In this document: piece after piece, positions 42,383 to 50,030 of the stretch
Layout: every line of letters begins with the position of its first letter
Numbering within the stretch: position 1 is the stretch's first letter
DNA from: Bacteroidota bacterium
GTDB taxonomy: Bacteria; Bacteroidota; Bacteroidia; JABEUT01
Reading direction: 5' to 3'
NCBI GenBank assembly: GCA_013289475.1
Contig: JABCZW010000011.1
Location: 1 to 58,090 of the forward strand
Length of the DNA stretch: 58,090 nt
The notes under the pieces: model-generated
The model's database searches: none
What the model was told of the DNA's origin: nothing
The model's input: the letters and a program-made list of their open reading frames with translations, nothing else
Position numbers and translations under genes: made by a program

Positions 42383-43222
42383 ATGAAGAAAAAACCAAAA
42401 AGCAGTCCAAACAAGCCTAAAAAGGCTGCTGCCAAGAAACCAGCGCCTAAAAAACCTGTTGCTAAAAAGCCCGCGCCTAAAAAACCGGTAAAGAAAGTTG
42501 CTCCTAAAAAAGCCAAAATAAAAGTAGTATCGAAGAAGAAAGAGGTTAAAAAACAGGTAGTTAAGGTAAAAGCGAAAGCAGCAAAACCTGTTCCTAAAAA
42601 GCCTGTTTTAAAGGCAAAACCTGTTCCTAAAAAACCTGAACCTAAGGCTGCTAAGATAAAACCAACCGGCCCTACAAAAGCTGAATTAAAGGCTGCTGCT
42701 AAAGCTCAAAAGGCTGCAGAGCCTAAGGGACCGCCGCCACCAAAAGCAAAAAGGCCGCCGCCTGCACCGAGGAAGCGTTTTGTGGTATTGCCACCAAGGC
42801 CATTGGTACCATCGGAAGTAAAAGATGATATTAAAAACCTGAAAGGTTTATATAAGCTTGAATATATTGTAAGTTCTTCGCCTGATGTACTGTTTGAATT
42901 TTTATCTACGGCAGGAGGACTTGAGAAATGGTTTGCTCCAAGGGTATATATTAAAGACAGCACCTTTGTTTTCAGCTGGGGTAATGATGAAATGAAACAA
43001 GCTACTTTATTGGCTCTCAGGGAAAGGGAATTTGTTCGTTTCCGCTGGCAGGACCAGAGTGACAAAAGATATTTCGAGTTCCGCTTGCAAATTGACGACC
43101 TGACCAATGAAATTGCATTGATAGTAAGCGATTTTGCTGATTCAAAGGATGAACTGGAAAGCGCACGTTTATTATGGAATGCACAAATACATGATTTGTT
43201 ACATGCTTTAGGCTCATCCTGA
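42383..43222 (+). CDS. Lys/Ala/Pro-rich (histone H1-like) region fused to a START-like domain
   Basis: 279 residues. The first ~150 are a low-complexity basic region built of KKPAPKKPVAKK-type units with KAAKPVPKKPVLKAKPVPKK-like blocks, resembling H1/AlgP tails that bind nucleic acid. A Pro-rich hinge (PPPPKAKRPPPAPRKR) leads to a C-terminal START-like domain of the Bacteroidota type (YKLEYIVSSSPDVLFEFLST, GGLEKWFAPRVYIKDSTFVF, EFVRFRWQDQSDKRYFEFRL). START-like proteins of about 130 residues are common; the basic extension is unusual. The stop overlaps the PAP2 start (TGATG). Confidence 0.8.
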   Translation: MKKKPKSSPNKPKKAAAKKPAPKKPVAKKPAPKKPVKKVAPKKAKIKVVSKKKEVKKQVVKVKAKAAKPVPKKPVLKAKPVPKKPEPKAAKIKPTGPTKAELKAAAKAQKAAEPKGPPPPKAKRPPPAPRKRFVVLPPRPLVPSEVKDDIKNLKGLYKLEYIVSSSPDVLFEFLSTAGGLEKWFAPRVYIKDSTFVFSWGNDEMKQATLLALREREFVRFRWQDQSDKRYFEFRLQIDDLTNEIALIVSDFADSKDELESARLLWNAQIHDLLHALGSS

Positions 43223-43878
43223 TGTATGATATACTGAAAAAAAATTCAGCATTTTTTTTCCCTTACTTACTTTCACTTCTTGCAGGCACTGCCTTTTTAG
43301 GGCTATGGAGCCAAACCTCTATTTCCTTATACATAAACGGCCATAACAGTGCTTTTGCTGACTTCTTTTTCAAATACTGGACGAATGTAGGGCTTGGATA
43401 TCTGATATTGCCGATTGCTTTAATATTAGCTTTTATCAGCTTCAGGTATATGCTTATGTCGGTGTTTTGTTTTCTGGTAACATTTACTGTAAACGACAGT
43501 ATAAAATATGCCTTAAATACACCGCGCCCCTCGATGGTATTTGAAGGTATGCACCAGAATTTTTACCATGTGCCCGGTGTAGATATCTATTCTTGGGATA
43601 GTTTTCCATCGGGTCATACGGCTATAGCCTTTGGTATGTTTTGCCTGCTTGCCCTCATAGTAAATAAATCTTCGGTTAAATTCCTTTTTTTTATTTGCGC
43701 ATTTTTAGTTGGCTATTCACGCATTTACCTTGCCGAGCATTTTCTACCCGATGTTATGGCCGCTTCAGTAATTGCAGTTACTTGTACAATTTTGACCTTT
43801 AAAATGTTCACCAATTGGTCAGCTATTAATAAATTTGCCAATATTGATAAGCCCCTGATAAAGCTGGGGCGCAAATAA
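43222..43878 (+). CDS. PAP2-family membrane phosphatase
   Basis: 218 residues with about six transmembrane helices. All three PAP2 motifs are present: KYALNTPRP (motif 1), PSGHTAIAFG (motif 2) and SRIYLAEHFLPDV (motif 3, catalytic His and Asp). It probably dephosphorylates a lipid phosphate such as undecaprenyl pyrophosphate or phosphatidylglycerophosphate. Translationally coupled to the upstream START fusion gene; the CxxCH lipoprotein gene begins 3 nt after its stop. Confidence 0.9.
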   Translation: MYDILKKNSAFFFPYLLSLLAGTAFLGLWSQTSISLYINGHNSAFADFFFKYWTNVGLGYLILPIALILAFISFRYMLMSVFCFLVTFTVNDSIKYALNTPRPSMVFEGMHQNFYHVPGVDIYSWDSFPSGHTAIAFGMFCLLALIVNKSSVKFLFFICAFLVGYSRIYLAEHFLPDVMAASVIAVTCTILTFKMFTNWSAINKFANIDKPLIKLGRK

Positions 43879-43881
43879 ATT

Positions 43882-44394
43882 ATGAAAAGATTCCTGCCCA
43901 TAATTACACTTGTGTTTTTAGTTGCTTGTGGCGAAAATGCTACAAGAATGAAGGATTTGCAGTCGGAAGTAAATGCATTAAATGCTCAAAATGACAGCCT
44001 GAAGAAACTAGTTTCCACCATGAAACCTGGGCTGGGGGAATTGATGCTCGATATACAGGTGCATCATAATAAATTATGGTTTGCAGGACGTGAAGAGAAC
44101 TGGCCACTTGCACAATTTGAACAAGACGAACTGGTAGAGATCATTAAACAAGCAGAAGCTATTGAAACCGACAGGCCGGAGGTGAAACTGTTTAAACAAA
44201 TGATATACCCTGCTATAGATAGTTTACAGAAAGCCATTAAGCGAAAGGATGTACATGAATTTTCAGAGAAGTTCTATATGCTGACTAATAGTTGCAATAA
44301 CTGCCATAAAAGCACACACTTCGATTTTAATAAAATACAAACCCCTGAACGCACGCCCTACTCTAACCAGGATTTTTCTACCGACAATAACTAA
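43882..44394 (+). CDS. Lipoprotein with a CxxCH heme-binding motif
   Basis: 170 residues. Lipoprotein signal MKRFLPIITLVFLVAC (Cys16). A short coiled coil follows (MKDLQSEVNALNAQNDSLKK), then a helical region with HHNKLWFAGREENWPLAQFE and a single C-type heme motif, Cys138-Asn-Asn-Cys141-His142, near the C-terminus. Helical bundle plus C-terminal CxxCH resembles class II (cytochrome c'-like) proteins. Downstream of PAP2 by 3 nt, so in the same operon. Confidence 0.72.
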   Translation: MKRFLPIITLVFLVACGENATRMKDLQSEVNALNAQNDSLKKLVSTMKPGLGELMLDIQVHHNKLWFAGREENWPLAQFEQDELVEIIKQAEAIETDRPEVKLFKQMIYPAIDSLQKAIKRKDVHEFSEKFYMLTNSCNNCHKSTHFDFNKIQTPERTPYSNQDFSTDNN

Positions 44395-44455
44395 AGGCGA
44401 TACACGTTCATATAGAGCACATTAATTTTGCATCTTTGCCAATAATGTATTTAAC

Positions 44456-44944
44456 ATGGCCGAATCTTTAGCAGTAAGCGGTAGCACACGTAAGGATCAA
44501 TACACCTCATTGCTTCCTCAACTAAAAGCATTGGTTGAAGGCGAAACCGATAAATGGGCTGCTTTGGGCAATATTATGTCGGCCATTAAATATGGCATGA
44601 ACTTTTTTTGGGTTGGCTTATATGTTGTAAAAAACAATGAACTTGTACTTAGTTCATTTCAAGGTACTGTGGCCTGCACACGTATTGCTTTTGGCAAAGG
44701 TGTTTGTGGCCATTGCTGGAAAGAAAAGAAAATAATTATTGTTGATAATGTTGATTTATTTGCCGGGCACATTGCGTGTAGCAGCGAATCGAAATCGGAA
44801 ATAGTGTTACCTGTATTTGATAAAAAAGGCGAAGTAGCTATGGTATTTGATGTGGATAGTGAACACCTTGCCCACTTTAGCCAAACCGATGAAAAATATT
44901 TAAAAGAAGTAGTGCTGATAATTGAAAAGATAATTAATGCCTGA
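44456..44944 (+). CDS. msrC: Free methionine-(R)-sulfoxide reductase (GAF domain)
   Basis: 162 residues, single GAF domain. fRMsr reduces free Met-R-sulfoxide using thioredoxin. The three conserved cysteines are present: Cys74 (VACTRI), Cys84 (GKGVCGHCW) and Cys108 (GHIACSSESKSEIVLPVF); an extra Cys87 is nearby. Signature segments FFWVGLYVV and AMVFDVDSEHLAHFSQTDEK fit. The Ig-like lipoprotein gene follows after 3 nt. Confidence 0.93.
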   Translation: MAESLAVSGSTRKDQYTSLLPQLKALVEGETDKWAALGNIMSAIKYGMNFFWVGLYVVKNNELVLSSFQGTVACTRIAFGKGVCGHCWKEKKIIIVDNVDLFAGHIACSSESKSEIVLPVFDKKGEVAMVFDVDSEHLAHFSQTDEKYLKEVVLIIEKIINA

Positions 44945-44947
44945 TTT

Positions 44948-46579
44948 ATGTTGTACAGGAACATAAAGAGGCTCCTTGCCTGTTGCTTCGTCATATTGCT
45001 TTTAAGCCGCTGTGCAATTATTGTGGCGCCAACCGGCGGACCAAAAGATGTAACTCCTCCAAAAGTTTTGGGTTATTTACCCGAAAATAAAAGTTTGAAT
45101 TTTAAAGAGCACAAAATACGTATCACTTTTGATGAATATATACAGCTCAAAGACCTTAACAAACAGCTTATTGTATCGCCACCTTTAAAATATTTACCTC
45201 AAACTACCATTAAAGGAAAGGTACTTGAGATTATTATTAAAGATACTCTTCGGGATAATTCCACTTACACATTTAACTTTGGTAATGCTATTATTGATAA
45301 TAACGAAGGCAATGCACTTAAGAATTTTCAATACGTAGTGTCTACCGGAGATCATATTGACTCGCTCTCGGTTACAGGGCATGTGCAGGATGCATTTACA
45401 CACGACCCTATTAAGAACGGATACGTTATGCTTTATTCAGACGTTTCTGATTCAACCCCCTACAAAAAACCGCCTACTTATATTGGCTTAACCGATGACC
45501 AGGGAAATTACCGCATAGAAAATATTTCGGGCGGGATATACAGGATACTGGCTATTTCAAACGCACAGGGCGACTATTTATATCATCCTTACATAGAAGG
45601 CATCGGATTTAAAAGCAGGTTGACCGAAATACAATTGCATGACACTGCTAATCTTAACGTATTTGTTGAACAGGAGCCCAAATTAAAATTATTGAAAGCA
45701 AAAGCATTAGACAGGGGCGAAATAATGCTTGCATTCAACAGGCCCTCAGACACCTTATCATTTAAGGCTCTCAACCAACCCGATTCACTTAAACCAGCTT
45801 ATACTTACCTTAATTATTCATCAACCGGCGATACTGCCTTTTATTGGTTAAACACCCCGTTTATTGATTCGTTGCGCTTTGTAGTTTATAACAACACCCG
45901 GATAATTGATACTGCTTTTGCACATGGCTTCCCCAATAACAACACAGCACGGAAAGTAAAGAAACCCAAGCCTTTTAAGCTGAAAGTACTTAGTAACACC
46001 AGCAATGGCTTCGATTATCATCAACCTATTTCATTCAGTTTTGGTGACCCTGTGCTTAAATACAATATGCATAAGATTAGATTAATGCAAGGTAAGGACA
46101 CTATAACGTTCTCGCCCGATACAAGTAATTTACCCCTGGTTTTTTCTATTAAACCTGTTGCAACTTTAATGAGTGATTCGGCCTACAGAATGGTTTTACT
46201 GCCCGGTGCATTTACCGATATGTTTGGTACCACAAACGATACCATGAAAATGAATTTTAGCGTTTTGGAACCAACCTATTTTGGAACATTAAAGCTTGAT
46301 GCAAAGATTTCAACACAGGGGCATTATATTTTACAGCTACTCGATATAAAGAACAATGTTTCAAGGCAGCAATTTATTACTGCAAGCAAATCTGTTTTAT
46401 TTGAAGCATTGCCACCCGGTACCTACAGGCTGCGCTTAATTGATGATGCCAATAATAATGGCGTGTGGGATGCAGGTAATTTCTTAAAAGTACTTCAACC
46501 CGAAAAGGTTTATTATTACCCTGATAATCTCGTTATCCGTTCTAACTGGGACCTAACACAGGCATGGCAGGTGAAGTAA
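44948..46579 (+). CDS. Ig-like (Big_5) domain lipoprotein
   Basis: 543 residues. Lipoprotein signal ending LLLSRC, then APTGGPKDVTPPKVLGYLPE. An SbsA-like Ig domain (FKEHKIRITFDEYIQLKDLN, LRDNSTYTFNFGNAIIDNNE) is followed by a transthyretin-like segment (GHVQDAFTHDPIKNGYVMLY) and further beta-rich parts, ending with LIDDANNNGVWDAGNF. This layout is common in Bacteroidota surface lipoproteins of unknown function. It starts 3 nt after msrC. Confidence 0.82.
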   Translation: MLYRNIKRLLACCFVILLLSRCAIIVAPTGGPKDVTPPKVLGYLPENKSLNFKEHKIRITFDEYIQLKDLNKQLIVSPPLKYLPQTTIKGKVLEIIIKDTLRDNSTYTFNFGNAIIDNNEGNALKNFQYVVSTGDHIDSLSVTGHVQDAFTHDPIKNGYVMLYSDVSDSTPYKKPPTYIGLTDDQGNYRIENISGGIYRILAISNAQGDYLYHPYIEGIGFKSRLTEIQLHDTANLNVFVEQEPKLKLLKAKALDRGEIMLAFNRPSDTLSFKALNQPDSLKPAYTYLNYSSTGDTAFYWLNTPFIDSLRFVVYNNTRIIDTAFAHGFPNNNTARKVKKPKPFKLKVLSNTSNGFDYHQPISFSFGDPVLKYNMHKIRLMQGKDTITFSPDTSNLPLVFSIKPVATLMSDSAYRMVLLPGAFTDMFGTTNDTMKMNFSVLEPTYFGTLKLDAKISTQGHYILQLLDIKNNVSRQQFITASKSVLFEALPPGTYRLRLIDDANNNGVWDAGNFLKVLQPEKVYYYPDNLVIRSNWDLTQAWQVK

Positions 46580-46585
46580 TACTAC

Positions 46586-47095
46586 TTACCTTGTTTCTGC
46601 AGTTTTCCGCTTATAGTGTATCTTCCATTTCGATGTCCACGTCTTTCCATTGTCATTTGAACTTCTCCAATCCCAGTCAAATTCATTAGCTGTTATATTA
46701 TAATACAGCATACTCATTATAACAACCTTACCATCTTTTCCGGGTTGCTCAAAACTTAGTTCCATATTTCCGTTTTTCATACCACCTTCAAAAAGCATAT
46801 AGTTTCCGCTATTATCTATCCAGGTTTGCTGCCATTTACCTTTTTGCACGTTATACATGCTCCAGCTCTCACCCTTGCCATTATTCTTTGGATCACTGAA
46901 TTGTTCATGCACCGCACACCCATCCATAATTTTTGTAATTGTATTTGTTCCCTTTACGCTATCATTCCATGTAAGGTCCCAGTTTCCCACCCAAAAGTCA
47001 AATTGGCTTGCCTCAGGCGAAGAACAGGGCTTAGTTTGGGCAAACACTGGAAAAGCTAATGCTGCTATAAATATTATTACAATAAGTTTTTTCAT
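46586..47095 (-). CDS. DUF1579-like secreted protein
   Basis: 169 residues with a signal peptide (MKKLIVIIFIAALAFPVFAQ). The mature part has FDFWVGNWDLTWND, NTITKIMDGCAVHEQFSDPK, KWQQTWIDNSGNYMLFEGG and WDWRSSNDNGKTWTSKWKIH, a lipocalin-like ten-strand pattern of the DUF1579 family. Ligand unknown. Single gene, convergent with the Ig-like lipoprotein gene. Confidence 0.78.
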   Translation of the reverse strand: MKKLIVIIFIAALAFPVFAQTKPCSSPEASQFDFWVGNWDLTWNDSVKGTNTITKIMDGCAVHEQFSDPKNNGKGESWSMYNVQKGKWQQTWIDNSGNYMLFEGGMKNGNMELSFEQPGKDGKVVIMSMLYYNITANEFDWDWRSSNDNGKTWTSKWKIHYKRKTAETR

Positions 47096-47243
47096 GACAC
47101 TTGGTCTTATAATTAGAATATATTTCTAAAATACTTACAAAGTGGATGAATCTAATAGTCCACACCTTAAACAATATATAGTCCAGGTAAATGGCTAAAT
47201 ATCATTCAAACTGTCTTAACTAACCTGCATGCAGCATATTAAA

Positions 47244-47251
47244 TATATTTG
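47244..47251 (+). promoter_or_regulatory. -7 box (TATATTTG) of the MBOAT/SGNH operon
   Basis: Exact TAnnTTTG match 22 nt before the ATG at 47274; -33 element weak. Confidence 0.5.
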
Positions 47252-47273
47252 CATAAAATCCTTGCATAGCTAA

Positions 47274-48704
47274 ATGGTATTCAGCAGCATCGTATTCTTG
47301 CTCTATTTTCTTCCTGTTTTTCTTATTGCTTATTATTTAGTCGATAAAAAGTATAAGAACATCCTGCTCCTTGCATCCAGTATTTTTTTTTACAGCTGGG
47401 GCGCTCCTAAGTTCATCTTTGTAATATTAGGCACTACATTTTTAGATTTTCACCTGGTAAAATGGATGGACCGTTCTGAGCATAGGCTTCACAGGCGCCT
47501 GTTGTTAACCTTGTCTGTTGTTGTTAATTTAGGCTTACTGTTCTATTTCAAGTACTCCAATTTTTTTATAGAAAATGTAAATGCCGTTTTATCATTGTTC
47601 GGGCACGGGCATATAAATTGGACCAAGTTATTGTTACCACTCGGCATTTCATTTTATACGTTCGAAACTATTACTTATGTAGTGGATGTATATCGCAAAA
47701 TACATAAACCCCTAACCAATTTCTGGGATTACCAGCTTTACATTATTCTATTTCCAAAGCTTATAGCCGGGCCCATAATTCGTTATCATGAACTGGCCGA
47801 CCAGATAACCGACCGTTCAGCAAATGATACCATTGATAATAAACTCATGGGCTTCTACCGGTTTATCATTGGCCTGTCAAAAAAGGTGCTCATTGCCAAT
47901 CACATGGGCCAGCAGGCCGATAGCATCTTTTCGATGCACTATGCCTCTCTCGACACATTTACTGCATGGATAGGCATATTGGCATATACCTTCCAGATAT
48001 ATTTCGATTTCTCCGGCTATTCTGATATGGCAATAGGAATTGGTAAAATGCTTGGATTTAAATTCCCGGAAAACTTTAATAACCCATACACATCACAGAG
48101 CATTACCGAATTCTGGCGCCGCTGGCATATTACGCTGGGTAACTGGATGCGAAATTATTTATACATTCCTTTAGGAGGTAACCGAGTAAAAACACAGTGG
48201 AGGCATTATTTTAATTTATGGCTGGTATTTCTGGCTTCGGGTTTGTGGCATGGTGCTTCATGGAGTTTTGTTTTGTGGGGCGCTTACCATGGATTGTTCC
48301 TGGTACTTGAAAAAGGCTTTCTGTTAAAGGTATATGAAAAGATAGGCAAGCTGCCAAGTGTAGCAATAAACTTTTTTATTGTGACAATAGGCTGGGTGTT
48401 CTTCAGGGTAGAAAAAATATCAGATGCGTTTGCTTACATAAAAAGATTATTCAGGTTTAACTTCCGGGGCAGTCATTTAAATGCCTTCAGCCCTGAATTT
48501 TATACTTTCTTTTTTATTGCTATTTTCTTTTCCTTTTTTGTTTATTTTAAAAAGGGGCAACAAATTCAGGATGCTGTGTACCTTAATGAATATACAGACA
48601 TGCGGCATATTACTATTGCTTTTGTTTCTGGTATTTTGCTTTTAATCTCTATTGGTTCAATTACAGCATTTGGTTTTAATCCGTTTATTTATTTCAGGTT
48701 CTAA
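47274..48704 (+). CDS. MBOAT-family O-acyltransferase (AlgI/PatA-like)
   Basis: 476 residues with about ten or more transmembrane helices. It carries the AlgI signatures: LLLPLGISFYTFETITYVVD, FWRRWHITLGNWMRNYLYIP and LGGNRVKTQWRH. The putative catalytic His326 lies in LASGLWHGASWSFVLWGAYH. These proteins move acetyl groups across the cytoplasmic membrane for O-acetylation of exopolysaccharide, alginate or peptidoglycan. The SGNH partner begins 1 nt after the stop, the expected two-component acetylation pair. Confidence 0.93.
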   Translation: MVFSSIVFLLYFLPVFLIAYYLVDKKYKNILLLASSIFFYSWGAPKFIFVILGTTFLDFHLVKWMDRSEHRLHRRLLLTLSVVVNLGLLFYFKYSNFFIENVNAVLSLFGHGHINWTKLLLPLGISFYTFETITYVVDVYRKIHKPLTNFWDYQLYIILFPKLIAGPIIRYHELADQITDRSANDTIDNKLMGFYRFIIGLSKKVLIANHMGQQADSIFSMHYASLDTFTAWIGILAYTFQIYFDFSGYSDMAIGIGKMLGFKFPENFNNPYTSQSITEFWRRWHITLGNWMRNYLYIPLGGNRVKTQWRHYFNLWLVFLASGLWHGASWSFVLWGAYHGLFLVLEKGFLLKVYEKIGKLPSVAINFFIVTIGWVFFRVEKISDAFAYIKRLFRFNFRGSHLNAFSPEFYTFFFIAIFFSFFVYFKKGQQIQDAVYLNEYTDMRHITIAFVSGILLLISIGSITAFGFNPFIYFRF

Positions 48705-48705
48705 A

Positions 48706-50016
48706 ATGAAAATGTCATCTTTAACCTTACGTAAAATAATTTTCCTGCTGTTGCTGGCCACGCTCATTTTGCCTTTAATTCAGAGTAAGTTTAACCTGGT
48801 TAAGATACATCCGTTAAAAGGAGCCATAACACAAACACCCGATACAAGTTTTTCGTGGAAAGGTTGGTTTGCAGGTGGTTACCAGGAACAAAAAGAAAAA
48901 TACCTGAACGAGTCATTTGGGTTCAGGAACCTTTTTATCAGAATGAATAACCAGGTAGCATTTAACTTGTTTGATTATGCTTTGGCAAACGGAGTTATAA
49001 TTGGTAAAAAAAATTACCTGTATGAAGAGAACTATATAAAAGCATACTATGGGCTTGATTTTGTTGGCACTGACAGTATAAACAGAACCATGCAACGCTT
49101 AAAATTTATTCAGGATACGCTTACAAAACTTAATAAAACGCTTCTTGTTGTTTTTGCTTCAAGCAAAGGCACATATTATCCGGAATTCTTCCCGGACAGA
49201 TATAATCAGGCAAGAGGCACAACTAATTATGAGATTTACCTGAAAGATGCCAAAGATATGGGCATAAATTATATTGACTTCAACAAATATTTTGTAGATA
49301 ATAAGAACAAATCAAAATATCCTCTATACTCTAAATATGGTATTCATTGGAGCTATTATGGAGAATGCCTTGCGGCAGATTCTATAATAAAAACCATAGA
49401 AAAACTGAGAAATATTAAAATGCCTCATATTTTCTGGGATAAAGTAAACATGGATAAACGCCCAAGAGAAAGGGATGCTGATATAGAAGATGGTATGAAC
49501 CTGCTTTTTAATTTAAAGAGCGATAGCCTGGCATACCCGGTTATTAAGTTTCAATCTGATTCAGGTAAAACAAAGCCCTCATCAATAATTATTGCCGATA
49601 GTTATTACTGGGGCATGTTTGGCTTTGATATATCGAGAGTATATTCCGATACCCATTTTTGGTTCTATAATAACACTATTTACCCCGATTATTATACCAA
49701 TGGCCTGACTGCAAAGCAAGTTGATTTGAAGGACCAGATAGCGAAACACGATATAATAATTATTATGGCTACCGATGCTACTTCACCTAACCTTGGCTGG
49801 GGCTTTATTGAAAACGCATATAACACATTTAAAGGCTACCATGTTAACTCACCGGCAGACGAAAGAGCACAAATAATGGATATTGCGAATAAAATTAAAG
49901 TCAATGCCGAATGGATGGCTAAAATCGCAGAAGGTGCAAAAAGAGATGGAATATCATTAGACTCTGCATTAATACTAAATGCCATATGGGTACGCGACAA
50001 CGCCCCTAAAAAATAA
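48706..50016 (+). CDS. AlgJ/AlgX-like SGNH O-acetyltransferase partner
   Basis: 437 residues from ATG 48706. One N-terminal membrane anchor (LRKIIFLLLLATLILPLIQS), then a periplasmic SGNH-like domain: YLNESFGFRNLFIRMNNQVA, TLLVVFASSKGTYYPEFFPD, SKYGIHWSYYGECLAADSII (His214) and IIIADSYYWGMFGFDISRVY (Ser299). In AlgX/AlgJ the catalytic motif is DxH; here the position two before His214 is Gly212, so the usual Asp is absent. The frame extends upstream to 48652 but overlaps the MBOAT gene. Substrate unknown; no polysaccharide synthase is adjacent. Confidence 0.83.
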   Translation: MKMSSLTLRKIIFLLLLATLILPLIQSKFNLVKIHPLKGAITQTPDTSFSWKGWFAGGYQEQKEKYLNESFGFRNLFIRMNNQVAFNLFDYALANGVIIGKKNYLYEENYIKAYYGLDFVGTDSINRTMQRLKFIQDTLTKLNKTLLVVFASSKGTYYPEFFPDRYNQARGTTNYEIYLKDAKDMGINYIDFNKYFVDNKNKSKYPLYSKYGIHWSYYGECLAADSIIKTIEKLRNIKMPHIFWDKVNMDKRPRERDADIEDGMNLLFNLKSDSLAYPVIKFQSDSGKTKPSSIIIADSYYWGMFGFDISRVYSDTHFWFYNNTIYPDYYTNGLTAKQVDLKDQIAKHDIIIIMATDATSPNLGWGFIENAYNTFKGYHVNSPADERAQIMDIANKIKVNAEWMAKIAEGAKRDGISLDSALILNAIWVRDNAPKK

Positions 50017-50030
50017 AATCACTAAAAAAA

